A stretch of 64,000 nucleotides of DNA, taken from NCBI GenBank assembly GCA_963677655.1, contig OY782088.1; one strand, written 5' to 3'. This document shows, in pieces, positions 16,839 to 26,016 of the stretch (its first letter is position 1; every line of letters begins with the position of its first letter). The notes under the pieces are model-generated. The model saw nothing but the letters and a program-made list of their open reading frames with translations, did not search any database and had not been told where the DNA came from. Source of the stretch: Saccharicrinis sp963677655. GTDB taxonomy: Bacteria; Bacteroidota; Bacteroidia; Bacteroidales; Marinilabiliaceae. A program made the position numbers and the translations under genes.

Positions 16839-17750
16839 TTAAACTCCTTTTTTAGAACCGAAAATATCAATATGAATACGAGGACTAAACTTCCAGCCAT
16901 TTTTCACACAAGCTTTTAGCACTATAGGAGTCGACTTTATTATTTGTTCATGCGTTGCACCAAGAGGCATTAACATAATATCATTCTTCTCTATTCCTGA
17001 AAGAAAATTAATATAATCATTAACAATTTCTTCCTCATCAGAAGATTTCCCAACAACAAATTTGAGTTGTAACTCCATATGTGTAGCCTTGGTTATATCA
17101 ACATAACTTTGAAGTGCATTAATATTCTTTCTAATTTCGTGATGATATTTTGATGCTCCAGTTTCTTCTTCTTTATAGTATTTTAGCTTTTCTAATGAAG
17201 GAACTGAGTTACTTAATTTGGGAGATATACTAAATAAATCAACCCACTTAGCTAATTCGTCGTCAAATAAAGTTCCGTTTGATTCTACTGTAATATGAAC
17301 ACCTAAGTTCTTTTTTAACTTTTGACAAAGAGAAGTAACTCCTTTTTTTTGTAACAAAGGTTCTCCTCCTGTTATTACAACATGTTGCATATTGCCAATA
17401 TTATGACGAACAACTGAAACAATATCATCTACATCCCACGATTTTTTACCTTCCGGATGAAAAGATGCATAAGAAGTATCACATTGGCAAAAACTTCCAT
17501 CTTCCATTTGCCAAATGCAACGTAAATTACAACTGGCTAAACGAATAAACAATGAAGGAGTACCAGCTAATTTACCTTCCCCCTGAACTGTTCCTGCAAT
17601 GCCTAAACCTGTATTAGGAATATCAGTAATATCATTTCCTTTAGCATCCTTAATGATCGGAAATACGCCTTCTCCTACTAATACAATTTTTTCATTAGTA
17701 GTTCTCTCTTCCACTTTTATTTCCTCAATAATTTTATCCTCTACAAACAT
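16839..17750 (-). CDS. queE: 7-carboxy-7-deazaguanine synthase, radical SAM
   Basis: QueE turns carboxytetrahydropterin into 7-carboxy-7-deazaguanine using a 4Fe-4S cluster and S-adenosylmethionine. The substrate-loop motif GTVQGEG is at residues 53-59 and the SAM-binding HVVITGGEPLLQKK follows the cluster region. The cluster cysteines are C74, C78, C88 and C90. The usual CxxxCxxC is interrupted by a nine-residue insert before CDT, so the spacing differs from textbook QueE. An N-terminal extension of about 40 residues and the 303-aa length also make it longer than E. coli QueE. It is the second gene of the operon, 107 bp after queC. Confidence 0.9.
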   Translation of the reverse strand: MFVEDKIIEEIKVEERTTNEKIVLVGEGVFPIIKDAKGNDITDIPNTGLGIAGTVQGEGKLAGTPSLFIRLASCNLRCIWQMEDGSFCQCDTSYASFHPEGKKSWDVDDIVSVVRHNIGNMQHVVITGGEPLLQKKGVTSLCQKLKKNLGVHITVESNGTLFDDELAKWVDLFSISPKLSNSVPSLEKLKYYKEEETGASKYHHEIRKNINALQSYVDITKATHMELQLKFVVGKSSDEEEIVNDYINFLSGIEKNDIMLMPLGATHEQIIKSTPIVLKACVKNGWKFSPRIHIDIFGSKKGV

Positions 17751-17857
17751 TATTGTCCTTATATTATCAACCCTTAGTTACTTTATGTTTATTGTAAGAA
17801 ATTAAATAATAGTTTCCTATCGTCTTATATCAAACATCAGACTTCCTTCAGCCCTAT

Positions 17858-18529
17858 TTATTTTAGTGCAGCATCTTCATATCCTGCTTCTGCAAAAGCT
17901 TTTGCTCTTAATAAACAACTATCACAAGTTCCACAAGGTTTTTCACCTCCTCGGTAACACGACCAGGTGAGTCCAAAATCTACACCTAACTCCATCCCTA
18001 ATTTAATTTCTTCAGCTTTTGTTTTATTGACAAAAGGTGCATTAATTTTGATTGGCCTACCTGATTCAGCCCCCATAACTGTACCTTTATTTATGGCAGC
18101 TTCCATAGCATCAATAAATTCTTGTCGGCAGTCAACATAACCCGAATAATCTACCTGACTCACTCCTATAAAAATATCCTGCGCTTCAATACTTTCTGCA
18201 TAACTTGCTGCAATTGAAAGAAAGACCATATTTCTTGCAGGTACATAAGTTACCGGAATATCAGTTCTATCCACATCTCCATCTTCAACATCAATACTTT
18301 TATCAGTTAGAGATGAACCCCCAAAATCACCTAAATTTAAGGTCACAATTTTATGAGCTGTAACTTGAGCTTTTTCTGCTATTTGTTTAGCATGATTTAA
18401 TTCAGTTTCATGACGTTGCCCATAATTGAAAGATATTGCATGAACTTCATCAAATTCTTGACTTTTGGCTAAATATAATGCTACTGCTGAATCTAAACCT
18501 CCAGATAGTAATACTACTGCTTTTTTCAT
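17858..18529 (-). CDS. queC: 7-cyano-7-deazaguanine synthase
   Basis: QueC makes preQ0 from 7-carboxy-7-deazaguanine, ammonia and ATP. The 223-residue protein has the PP-loop VVLLSGGLDSAVAL (residues 5-18), NYGQRHETEL for the adenylation site, and the C-terminal zinc cysteines in CYRGGEKPCGTCDSCLLR. It is the first gene of the queC-queE-queF operon, behind a leader of about 220 nt that contains a preQ1-I-like fold. No queD or folE is next to it, so the pterin precursor must come from elsewhere. Confidence 0.95.
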   Translation of the reverse strand: MKKAVVLLSGGLDSAVALYLAKSQEFDEVHAISFNYGQRHETELNHAKQIAEKAQVTAHKIVTLNLGDFGGSSLTDKSIDVEDGDVDRTDIPVTYVPARNMVFLSIAASYAESIEAQDIFIGVSQVDYSGYVDCRQEFIDAMEAAINKGTVMGAESGRPIKINAPFVNKTKAEEIKLGMELGVDFGLTWSCYRGGEKPCGTCDSCLLRAKAFAEAGYEDAALK

Positions 18530-18703
18530 TCTTATATTTTTGTTGTTGGGACATTTTATAATTTATCAATATTATAAGACTAATTATAACATCAATTAAT
18601 TTAAAACAGCAAAGCCTACAAAAAACCTATAAATAAAATATATAACCAATGATATGCTAATACGGAAAGCTACAAAGAAAGTAGTTAACGATAGTCATAA
18701 CCC

Positions 18704-18745
18704 TGGTTTTTTTTATAGACAGGATGGCGTAAACGAACTGTCTTT
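18704..18745 (-). ncRNA. Candidate class I preQ1 riboswitch in the que operon leader
   Basis: On the minus strand AGACAG (18743-18738) pairs with CTGTCT (18722-18717) as P1. The loop begins TTC then GTTT (18734-18731), and after P1 comes an A-rich tail TATAAAAAAAACC. In that tail AAAC (18709-18706) can pair with the loop GTTT as P2, giving the H-type pseudoknot of preQ1-I aptamers (short stem, TTC loop start, A-rich third strand). It starts about 5 nt after the predicted transcription start and precedes queC-queE-queF, whose product preQ1 is the ligand. No clear terminator follows, so the expression platform is unclear, and the L2 loop is longer than in well-known examples. Confidence 0.5.
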
Positions 18746-18755
18746 AAATGTTCTG

Positions 18756-18763
18756 CAAATATA
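18756..18763 (-). promoter_or_regulatory. -7 element of the que operon promoter
   Basis: The minus strand reads TATATTTG, a full match to TAnnTTTG. CTTG at 18786-18789 is a possible -33 element 22 bp upstream. The predicted start near 18750 leaves the riboswitch-like fold at the very 5' end of the transcript. Confidence 0.55.
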
Positions 18764-18857
18764 AAGATATTTCTAACGAATTATTCAAGTATAGGTTATT
18801 AATTAAAATCATTTAACTAGATTAGTAAGGAAAAGATAAATTTATCTGTTACAAATA

Positions 18858-19874
18858 ATGCATAATTATTATCATATACTTGGGGTTACAGAACACGCTA
18901 CTCTCGATCAAATAAAAAAAGCCTATCGAAAAAAAGCGATGCTTCTACATCCTGATATAAATAAGGCTGATGATGCTCATGACCAATTTATTTTACTAAA
19001 TGAAGCATATGAATACCTTTTAAACATAAGCGGAAATCATACAAATACATACATAAGAGCTCAAGAACGAGCAAAAAAACAAGCTAAATATCATAGAAAG
19101 TGGGAAACAAGAGAAAGAGAAAAGGCAAGGGAAAGAGCACGTGCATATGCTCAAATGAAATATGAAGCTTATTTAAAATCGGATATTTATAAAACTACAG
19201 AAGCTATAAATCTAGTACTGGATTTACTTGGACTAATTTTTCTTTTACTTTTTGTTTTTGGAATTCCAATATTAACATTTATACAACATGGTCCAATAGG
19301 TTTAATATTAAGTGCTATAATAATACTTCCCACTTCACCAATTTGGTTCCGTTTATTAATACGATTCTTCTATATTTTAAATTTTAAAGGGATAACAAAA
19401 TTTCATAATAGTAGCCTTAGATCTAAAATGATGAAAATTATCTTTTCAATTATCATTAATTTCTTCATTTTAATAAGCATCTCATTTAATACATTAATTC
19501 GATTAAGATGGATGTTGCTAATATATGCCATAACAATTGTAATCGGATATATTATTTCAAACAATTTTACAGGCAGATATCATAAATATTTAATCAGATT
19601 TGGAGCTGCTCCTTTTATTATTAACTTATTATTTTTAATTAACTATATTTTTGCATTTAATACTTCATATGAATCTTATTACTATACCTATAGCTATCAT
19701 AATCCGTCACCAATAATGCCAATTATTAAACTTGAGAACAATGCATATAAAAATTTTAAAAGCATTAGAATAATATTTGATGGTGAAAGAATAATTGGCC
19801 ACAGTAAAATCACATATAAATTTAAAGATGGGTGTTTTGGTTTTCGCGTTGTAAAAAAGATCATTATTGATTAA
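18858..19874 (+). CDS. Membrane-anchored J-domain protein
   Basis: The 338-residue protein opens with a complete J domain (residues 4-58: YYHILGVTEHATLDQIKKAY and the essential HPD in LLHPDINK). A very basic helix follows (about 65-112). Several hydrophobic segments come next (about 115-180, 190-232, 245-270) and a short C-terminal soluble part. J domains stimulate Hsp70 ATPase activity; here the chaperone would be recruited to the inner membrane. It lacks the G/F and zinc-finger regions of DnaJ, so it is not dnaJ itself. The target is unknown. It is a single gene. Confidence 0.8.
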   Translation: MHNYYHILGVTEHATLDQIKKAYRKKAMLLHPDINKADDAHDQFILLNEAYEYLLNISGNHTNTYIRAQERAKKQAKYHRKWETREREKARERARAYAQMKYEAYLKSDIYKTTEAINLVLDLLGLIFLLLFVFGIPILTFIQHGPIGLILSAIIILPTSPIWFRLLIRFFYILNFKGITKFHNSSLRSKMMKIIFSIIINFFILISISFNTLIRLRWMLLIYAITIVIGYIISNNFTGRYHKYLIRFGAAPFIINLLFLINYIFAFNTSYESYYYTYSYHNPSPIMPIIKLENNAYKNFKSIRIIFDGERIIGHSKITYKFKDGCFGFRVVKKIIID

Positions 19875-20061
19875 ACCCTCAAAAATGTCCATTATCGGAC
19901 AATAACTCATATTACACACTAACCCCCTATAAAACAGATGTTTTTTTATTACTTTTTTAACTTTTTTATCCTAAAACCCTACTAAATATCATATAATCTA
20001 TATACCAAAATTTTTACATTCGTTCCCGAAAATTAATATAATAACTTAAAATGGTATATAA

Positions 20062-21942
20062 ATGAATAAAAAGCTCATTTTATTTTTAAGCCTTTTAATG
20101 GCTGTCTGTTTTATCAATACAGAAATAAAAGCACAAAAAGACAGGTCTGATATAGAAGTTAAAGACACATGGAATGTATATGACTTATATAAATCTGACG
20201 AAGCATGGAAAGTTGCCAAAGAAAATCTAATTAAAAAAGCTGCTAAACTTGAAGACTATAAAGGAAAGTTAGGCTCTTCTTCCAAAACATTATTAGAGTT
20301 TTTAACTCTTAGTGGAGAAATAGATAAGGAAGGGAGCCGTCTGTATATATATACTTCCTTAAAATCAGATGTTGATCTAAGAAATCAAGAAAATCAAGCT
20401 TTAAAAAAAGATATCAGACAAGTATTTATTTCTTTGGGACAAAAAATGGCTTTTGTTGGCCCTGAGTTAGCTGCTATTCCTGAAGAAAATATGAAAAAAT
20501 TCATCGATGAAGAAGATGGACTAAAAGTATACAAGCTTGAATTGATGGATACATACAGAATGAAGAAACATACCCTTTCTGAACCTGAGGAACTAATAAT
20601 AGCAAAAGCTAGTATGACAAGTGGTACTGCAAGTTCTGTATATAGTGTATTAAGTGATGCTGAAATGCCATGGCCTAAAGCAACACTTACTGACGGAACT
20701 GAAATTGAAGTCAATAAAATAAACTATGCAAAGTATAGAGTATCACCAAACATTAAAGACCGAGAAATAGTATTTGATGCATTCTGGAATCATTACAAAA
20801 AATTTGAAGGAACTTATGGTGAATTAATGAATGGAAATATTAAAAACCATATCTTCAGAGCAGAAGCACGTAATTATGAATCAACTTTAGAAGCTGCTTT
20901 AAAAGGAAATAACATTCCCGTTGAAGTATATCACTCACTTGTTGATAATGTAAATAAAAACCTTCCCACATTCCATAGATATCTTGCTCTAAAAAAACGC
21001 ATGATGGGATTAGATACGTTAAAGTACTCAGACCTTTATGCTCCAGCAGTAAAAGGTGTTGAGTTAAAATACACCTACGAAGAAGGGCAAAAACTAATAC
21101 TTGAAGCATTAAAACCACTTGGAAAAGAATATACATCAACGGTTGAAAAAGCATTTAACAATCGTTGGATTGATGTTTATCCTACTAAAGGAAAAAGAAG
21201 TGGTGCTTATTCCAATGGTAGCGCGTATGACGTTCATCCTTATATTTTATTAAACTATAACGATGATTACGATGCAGTAAGTACAACTGCTCATGAATTA
21301 GGTCATACAATGCACAGTTACTTTTCAAATACAAGACAGCCGTATGCAACAGCTGATTATCCTATTTTCTTAGCCGAAGTAGCTTCAACATTTAACGAAG
21401 TATTACTGAATGACTACATGCAGAAAAAGTTAAAGGATGATGATTTACGTTTGTCATTATTAATGAATATGCTGGATGGATTTAAGGGAACATTATTCCG
21501 TCAAACTCAATTTGCAGAGTTTGAGTTAAAAATGCATGAAGCTGCGGAAGCCGGACAACCACTAACGGGAAAAGTTCTTTCTGATATGTACTATGAAATT
21601 ACAAGTAAATATTATGGAAATGCCGAAGGAGTATGTGTAGTTCCTAAATATATCGAAATGGAATGGGCATATATCCCTCATTTCTACTACAACTATTACG
21701 TTTACCAATATAGTACTTCATTTGTAGCATCTCAGGCTTTAGCCGCTGAAGTTATGAAAGGTAATAAAGAAGCAACTAAGAAGTATATTGATTTTATTTC
21801 ATCTGGAAGTTCTGATTGGGCCATCAACACTCTTAAAAAAGCTGGTGTTGACATGATGAGCTCTGAACCATTTGACCGCACCATTTCTAACATGAATAAG
21901 ATTATGGATGAGATTGAAAAGATCTTAGATAAAAAGAAATAA
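20062..21942 (+). CDS. pepF: M3-family oligoendopeptidase F, secreted
   Basis: The 626-residue zinc peptidase has the catalytic helix TTAHELGHTMHSYFS (HExxH, near residue 415) and the second Glu in IFLAEVASTFNE about 25 residues later, as in M3 thimet/PepF enzymes. An N-terminal signal peptide (residues 1-25, ending KAQ) predicts a periplasmic or outer-membrane-side location, unlike the cytoplasmic PepF of Firmicutes. It cleaves short peptides and would complement the DPP11 and C1 protease encoded nearby in peptide use. It is a single gene with a strong terminator. Confidence 0.92.
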   Translation: MNKKLILFLSLLMAVCFINTEIKAQKDRSDIEVKDTWNVYDLYKSDEAWKVAKENLIKKAAKLEDYKGKLGSSSKTLLEFLTLSGEIDKEGSRLYIYTSLKSDVDLRNQENQALKKDIRQVFISLGQKMAFVGPELAAIPEENMKKFIDEEDGLKVYKLELMDTYRMKKHTLSEPEELIIAKASMTSGTASSVYSVLSDAEMPWPKATLTDGTEIEVNKINYAKYRVSPNIKDREIVFDAFWNHYKKFEGTYGELMNGNIKNHIFRAEARNYESTLEAALKGNNIPVEVYHSLVDNVNKNLPTFHRYLALKKRMMGLDTLKYSDLYAPAVKGVELKYTYEEGQKLILEALKPLGKEYTSTVEKAFNNRWIDVYPTKGKRSGAYSNGSAYDVHPYILLNYNDDYDAVSTTAHELGHTMHSYFSNTRQPYATADYPIFLAEVASTFNEVLLNDYMQKKLKDDDLRLSLLMNMLDGFKGTLFRQTQFAEFELKMHEAAEAGQPLTGKVLSDMYYEITSKYYGNAEGVCVVPKYIEMEWAYIPHFYYNYYVYQYSTSFVASQALAAEVMKGNKEATKKYIDFISSGSSDWAINTLKKAGVDMMSSEPFDRTISNMNKIMDEIEKILDKKK

Positions 21943-21981
21943 TGATTTTGACATAAAATTGGTATTATATAATAATATGAA

Positions 21982-22010
21982 AGTCGGATTGAAGAATCCG
22001 GCTTTTTTTG
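21982..22010 (+). terminator. Terminator of the M3 peptidase gene
   Basis: AGTCGGATT (21982-21990) and AATCCGGCT (21995-22003) form a 9-bp stem with one G-U pair and a GAAG loop, followed directly by a T-run. Confidence 0.9.
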
Positions 22011-22075
22011 TTTTTATAAACTAAGTTGATTTCTAAAACAAAAAATTTCATCACTAATACATATCTACCTAAAAT

Positions 22076-22105
22076 AAAAAATCCCCAAAGCCAAGGCTTT
22101 GAGGA
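22076..22105 (-). terminator. Terminator of purL
   Basis: On the minus strand ATCCTCAAAGC and GCTTTGGGGAT pair around a CTTG loop and are followed by TTTTTATTTT. Confidence 0.85.
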
Positions 22106-22127
22106 TTCTATTTAAATATACATATAA

Positions 22128-25100
22128 TTACTTTTTACTTTCAACCCATTTACGAGCGTTAACAAAAGCTTCTATCCAAGGTGAAACTTCATCATTTTTA
22201 CGATCTGATGGATAATGAGCCCATTGCCATGGGAAAATAGCTCTTTCTAAGTGAGGCATCATTGCTAAATGACGACCATCATTAGAGCAAATAGCTGCAG
22301 TACTAAAATCACTGCCATTTGGATTTGCTGGATACGCATCGTATGAATATTTTCCTGCAATACTATACTTATCCTCAGAATATGGAAAACTAAATTTACC
22401 CTCACCATGAGCAATCCAAACACCTAATCTACTTCCTGAAAGAGATTTCAACATTACAGAATTAGTATCTGCAATATTCATGTTTATAAAGTTGGATTCA
22501 AATTTATGTGAGTTATTATGTAGCATCACAGGTTTTTGATCATGATCAGGATAAACTAAACCTAATTCAACCATTAACTGACATCCATTACAAACTCCTA
22601 AACTCAAGGTATCCTCACGCTTATAGAATGCATCTAATGCTGCTTTCGCCTTTTCATTATATAAGAAAGCTCCAGCCCATCCTTTTGCTGATCCGAGAAC
22701 ATCTGAATTAGAGAATCCTCCTACAAATACTATAAAGTTCACATCTTCCAATGTTTCTCTACCAGTAATTAAGTCAGTCATGTGAACATCTTTAACATCG
22801 AATCCAGCCAAATACATTGAGTAAGCCATTTCTCTGTCTCCATTCACACCTTTCTCTCTAATAATCGCAGCTTTTACACCTGATTTTTCATTTCTGTTTA
22901 ATGACAAACCATAGCTTGATAATTTACCATCAAAAGAAGTATTAAAATCAAACTGCAAAGGTTGATTTTTATAATTTTCATAACGGTCTTTAGCACAAAC
23001 GTCTCCACTTTGTCTTCTATCTAACAAGTATGAAGTTTTATACCATAGATCACGCATTTCATTAATATCAAACGATAAAGTTTGCTCACCTTTTTTGATA
23101 GAAAGTTTTCTTTCTTCAACAGGTGATCCAATAATTTGGAATCCTAACTCTTTTTCTTCAAGTATAGAAGATACTTTCTCAACATCTTTTACCTGAAGTA
23201 CAACTCCCGGATTTTCAGCAAATAATATTTTGATTAGATCTTCTTCTGCTATTCCAGATAAATCAGCACTAATTCCATAAGAAGTATTGGCAAAACACAT
23301 CTCTAATAATGCAGTAACCATACCTCCGGCGGAAATATCATGACCTGCTAAAACCAAATCCTGTTTGATTAGATCCTGAAGAGTTTCAATTCCAACCTTA
23401 AAATAATCTGTATCTGCAATAGTTGGAGCCTCTGCACCTAATTTATTAACAACCTGAGCAAATGAACTTCCTCCTAATTTATGACTATCAAAAGACAAAT
23501 CAACATACACTAGTGAAGTATCTGTATCTTTAACTAGGACTGGTTCTACAATCTTTTTCACATCACTTACCTCTGCAGCAGCAGAAATAATAACTGTTCC
23601 TGGGGAATATACGACATCACCATCTTTGTACTTCTGTGTCATTGAAAGTGAATCTTTTCCAGTTGGAATATTAATTCCTAAATCTGTTGCAAAATCACTT
23701 ACTGCTTCTACAGCCTTATACAAACGAGCATCTTCTCCAGCATTCTTACAGGGCCACATCCAGTTTGCACTTAAAGACACCCCTTTAATTCCGTGTGTTA
23801 ATGGAGCCCAAACTAAGTTTGTTAATGATTCTGCAATTGCAATTTTAGAACCTGCAGCAGGATCAATCATGGCAATAGCAGGAGCATGACCAACAGATGT
23901 AGCAATTCCTGTAGTTCCTGTATAATCTAATGTTGTAGCACCTAAATTATTTAATGGAATCTGAATTTCTCCAGCACACTGTTGTTTTGCAACTTTTCCG
24001 GTTACAGATCTGTCAACTTTATTTGTTAACCAATCTTTTGATGCAACAGCTTCTAATTGTAAAACATTTTTAAGGTACTCCTCTACTTTTGCAGCATCGT
24101 AAACAACTGGTGAATATGATTCTTTTATAGTAGAATCATTCATAATTGTTTTTGGAGGATTACCAAACATATCTGATAATTGCCAATTAATAGGAGCATT
24201 ACCTTTTTCATCTTTGAAAACAAAGCTCATATCTCCTGTTGTTTCACCAACAACATACATTGGAGAACGCTCTCTATCAGCAACTTTCTTTAATTTTTCA
24301 ATATCATCTTCATGTAATACAAGTCCCATGCGCTCTTGCGACTCATTTCCTACTATTTCTTTAGCAGATAATGTAGGGTCACCTACTGGTAATTTATCCA
24401 AGTGAATAACACCCCCTGTTTCTTCCACTAATTCTGAGAGACAGTTTAAGTGACCACCTGCACCATGATCGTGAATTAATACAATAGGATTTTCATCACA
24501 TTCTGCCATTGCTCTAATAGCATTCATGGCTCTTTTTTGCATTTCTGGATTAGAACGTTGAACTGCATTTAATTCGATAGAGTTATCATATTCTCCTGTT
24601 GCTACAGAAGATACAGCTCCTCCACCCATTCCAATACGGTAGTTATCTCCACCTAGAATTACAACTTTATCACCTTTTTTTGGTGAATCCTTGATAGCAT
24701 CTGATTTTTTAGCAAAACCAATACCTCCGGCCATCATTATTACCTTATCAAAAGCAAATTTCTTTTGATTTTCAAAATGTTCAAAAGTTAAAACAGAACC
24801 ACAAATCATTGGTTGTCCAAACTTGTTACCAAAATCACTCGCTCCGTTTGAAGCTTTAATCAAAATTTGCTCAGGAGTTTGATATAACCATGGACGCGCC
24901 TCTGTTGCCTGCTCCCATTCTCTTCCTTCTTCTGAACGAGAATAAGAAGTCATATAAACAGCAGTACCTGCCAATGGTAAAGAAGCTTTACCTCCACCTA
25001 ATCTATCTCTAATTTCACCACCAGAACCTGTTGCAGCACCATTAAAAGGCTCAACAGTTGTAGGGAAGTTATGTGTTTCAGCTTTTAGCGAAAGAACAGT

Positions 25101-25817
25101 ATCAATTTCTTTTGTTTCAAAAAAATCTGGTTTATCCTGAGATGCCGGAGCAAACTGAACAACCTTTGGACCTTCTACAAATGCAACATTATCTTTATAT
25201 GCAGAAACTAAAAAATTTGGATTTTCTTCTGATGTTCTTTTTATTAATTTAAATAAAGAACTTTCTTTTTCTTCGCCATCGATAATAAACGTACCATTAA
25301 AAATTTTATGACGACAGTGTTCAGAATTTACCTGTGAAAAACCAAAAACTTCACTATCTGTAAGTTTTCTTCCTAACTTTTTAGCTAATCCATCTAAATA
25401 AGAAACCTCATCTTCACTTAAAGCCAATCCTTCAGATTGATTATAAGCTGCTACATCATCAATTTCTACAATTGGATCTGGTTCTTTATCAATTGTAAAA
25501 ATTTCTTGTCCCAAACCTTTATACAAAACCTGAAGCATTGGATCAAATTCAGCTTTTTCATCTGCAACTTCAAAATACTCTTCAATACGAGATATTCCAG
25601 CAAGTCCCATATTTTGAGTAATTTCCACTGCATTGGTACTCCATGGAGTAATCATCTCTTTACGAGGACCAACAAAAAAGCCACCTAATTCCTGAGCATC
25701 AGTTTTGGTGGCACCACTAAAAAGCCATTCAAGCTTTTTTACGTCTTCAGCTGCAAATTCAGCATCGCAACCTACTGCTAAAATCTGTTCTGATTTACCT
25801 TTAAAGAAAAGGACCAT
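22128..25817 (-). CDS. purL: Phosphoribosylformylglycinamidine synthase, large single-chain type
   Basis: This 1,229-residue enzyme makes FGAM from FGAR, glutamine and ATP in purine synthesis. The N-terminal PurS-like part is followed by the catalytic SEHCRHKIF region (near residue 165). Next come the ATP-binding core with LKAETHNFPTTVEPFNGAATG, a second AIRS-like half (IPTGKDSLSM), and a C-terminal glutaminase. In the glutaminase the nucleophile Cys lies in SLGVCNGCQLMVEL and the His-Glu pair near the end (MPHLERAIFP). This is the fused form found in Proteobacteria and Bacteroidota, not the split PurSQL. The start is the ATG at 25815-25817. It is transcribed alone. Confidence 0.96.
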   Translation of the reverse strand: MVLFFKGKSEQILAVGCDAEFAAEDVKKLEWLFSGATKTDAQELGGFFVGPRKEMITPWSTNAVEITQNMGLAGISRIEEYFEVADEKAEFDPMLQVLYKGLGQEIFTIDKEPDPIVEIDDVAAYNQSEGLALSEDEVSYLDGLAKKLGRKLTDSEVFGFSQVNSEHCRHKIFNGTFIIDGEEKESSLFKLIKRTSEENPNFLVSAYKDNVAFVEGPKVVQFAPASQDKPDFFETKEIDTVLSLKAETHNFPTTVEPFNGAATGSGGEIRDRLGGGKASLPLAGTAVYMTSYSRSEEGREWEQATEARPWLYQTPEQILIKASNGASDFGNKFGQPMICGSVLTFEHFENQKKFAFDKVIMMAGGIGFAKKSDAIKDSPKKGDKVVILGGDNYRIGMGGGAVSSVATGEYDNSIELNAVQRSNPEMQKRAMNAIRAMAECDENPIVLIHDHGAGGHLNCLSELVEETGGVIHLDKLPVGDPTLSAKEIVGNESQERMGLVLHEDDIEKLKKVADRERSPMYVVGETTGDMSFVFKDEKGNAPINWQLSDMFGNPPKTIMNDSTIKESYSPVVYDAAKVEEYLKNVLQLEAVASKDWLTNKVDRSVTGKVAKQQCAGEIQIPLNNLGATTLDYTGTTGIATSVGHAPAIAMIDPAAGSKIAIAESLTNLVWAPLTHGIKGVSLSANWMWPCKNAGEDARLYKAVEAVSDFATDLGINIPTGKDSLSMTQKYKDGDVVYSPGTVIISAAAEVSDVKKIVEPVLVKDTDTSLVYVDLSFDSHKLGGSSFAQVVNKLGAEAPTIADTDYFKVGIETLQDLIKQDLVLAGHDISAGGMVTALLEMCFANTSYGISADLSGIAEEDLIKILFAENPGVVLQVKDVEKVSSILEEKELGFQIIGSPVEERKLSIKKGEQTLSFDINEMRDLWYKTSYLLDRRQSGDVCAKDRYENYKNQPLQFDFNTSFDGKLSSYGLSLNRNEKSGVKAAIIREKGVNGDREMAYSMYLAGFDVKDVHMTDLITGRETLEDVNFIVFVGGFSNSDVLGSAKGWAGAFLYNEKAKAALDAFYKREDTLSLGVCNGCQLMVELGLVYPDHDQKPVMLHNNSHKFESNFINMNIADTNSVMLKSLSGSRLGVWIAHGEGKFSFPYSEDKYSIAGKYSYDAYPANPNGSDFSTAAICSNDGRHLAMMPHLERAIFPWQWAHYPSDRKNDEVSPWIEAFVNARKWVESKK

Positions 25818-25965
25818 GTATTTTCCTATTTATTAGATTAATCTTTTGAGCTGCAAAAATACAATAAACAAACTAATTTCTGAAGAATGAAAACTAATTT
25901 TTAATTATGCATTCAAAATCAATGATAAAAACTGCACTATTTATGTTTACCTATTATAATAAACA

Positions 25966-26000
25966 AAAAAAAGGGATTACTTAAAAAGCAACCCCCTTTA
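25966..26000 (-). terminator. Terminator of galT
   Basis: On the minus strand AAAGGG (25999 onward) pairs with CCCTTT (25975-25970), with a loosely paired interior, and the distal arm runs straight into a T-run. Confidence 0.75.
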
Positions 26001-26016
26001 CTCTAAAACCAAAAAA

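Larger units (their letters stand above)
18530..18857. other. Leader/intergenic region between queC and the J-protein gene
   Basis: These 328 bp contain the que promoter and riboswitch candidate on the minus strand. Nearer to queC is an unstructured AT-rich leader with only short stems (CTAC/GTAG at 18669-18684). On the plus side a 14-bp palindrome AGATAAATTTATCT (18834-18847) lies just before the J-protein ATG and may be an operator. No protein gene is convincing here. Confidence 0.5.

Noticed and set aside
18654..18764. 36-codon plus-strand frame (MLIRKATKK... ending VLQI) across the que leader
   Set aside because: It has no start signal, no recognised homologue, and lies antisense to the promoter and riboswitch-like fold; chance frame.
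19886..19901. Small hairpin TGTCC/GGACA after the J-protein gene
   Set aside because: The stem is only 5 bp and its U-tract faces the strand with no gene; too weak to call as a terminator.
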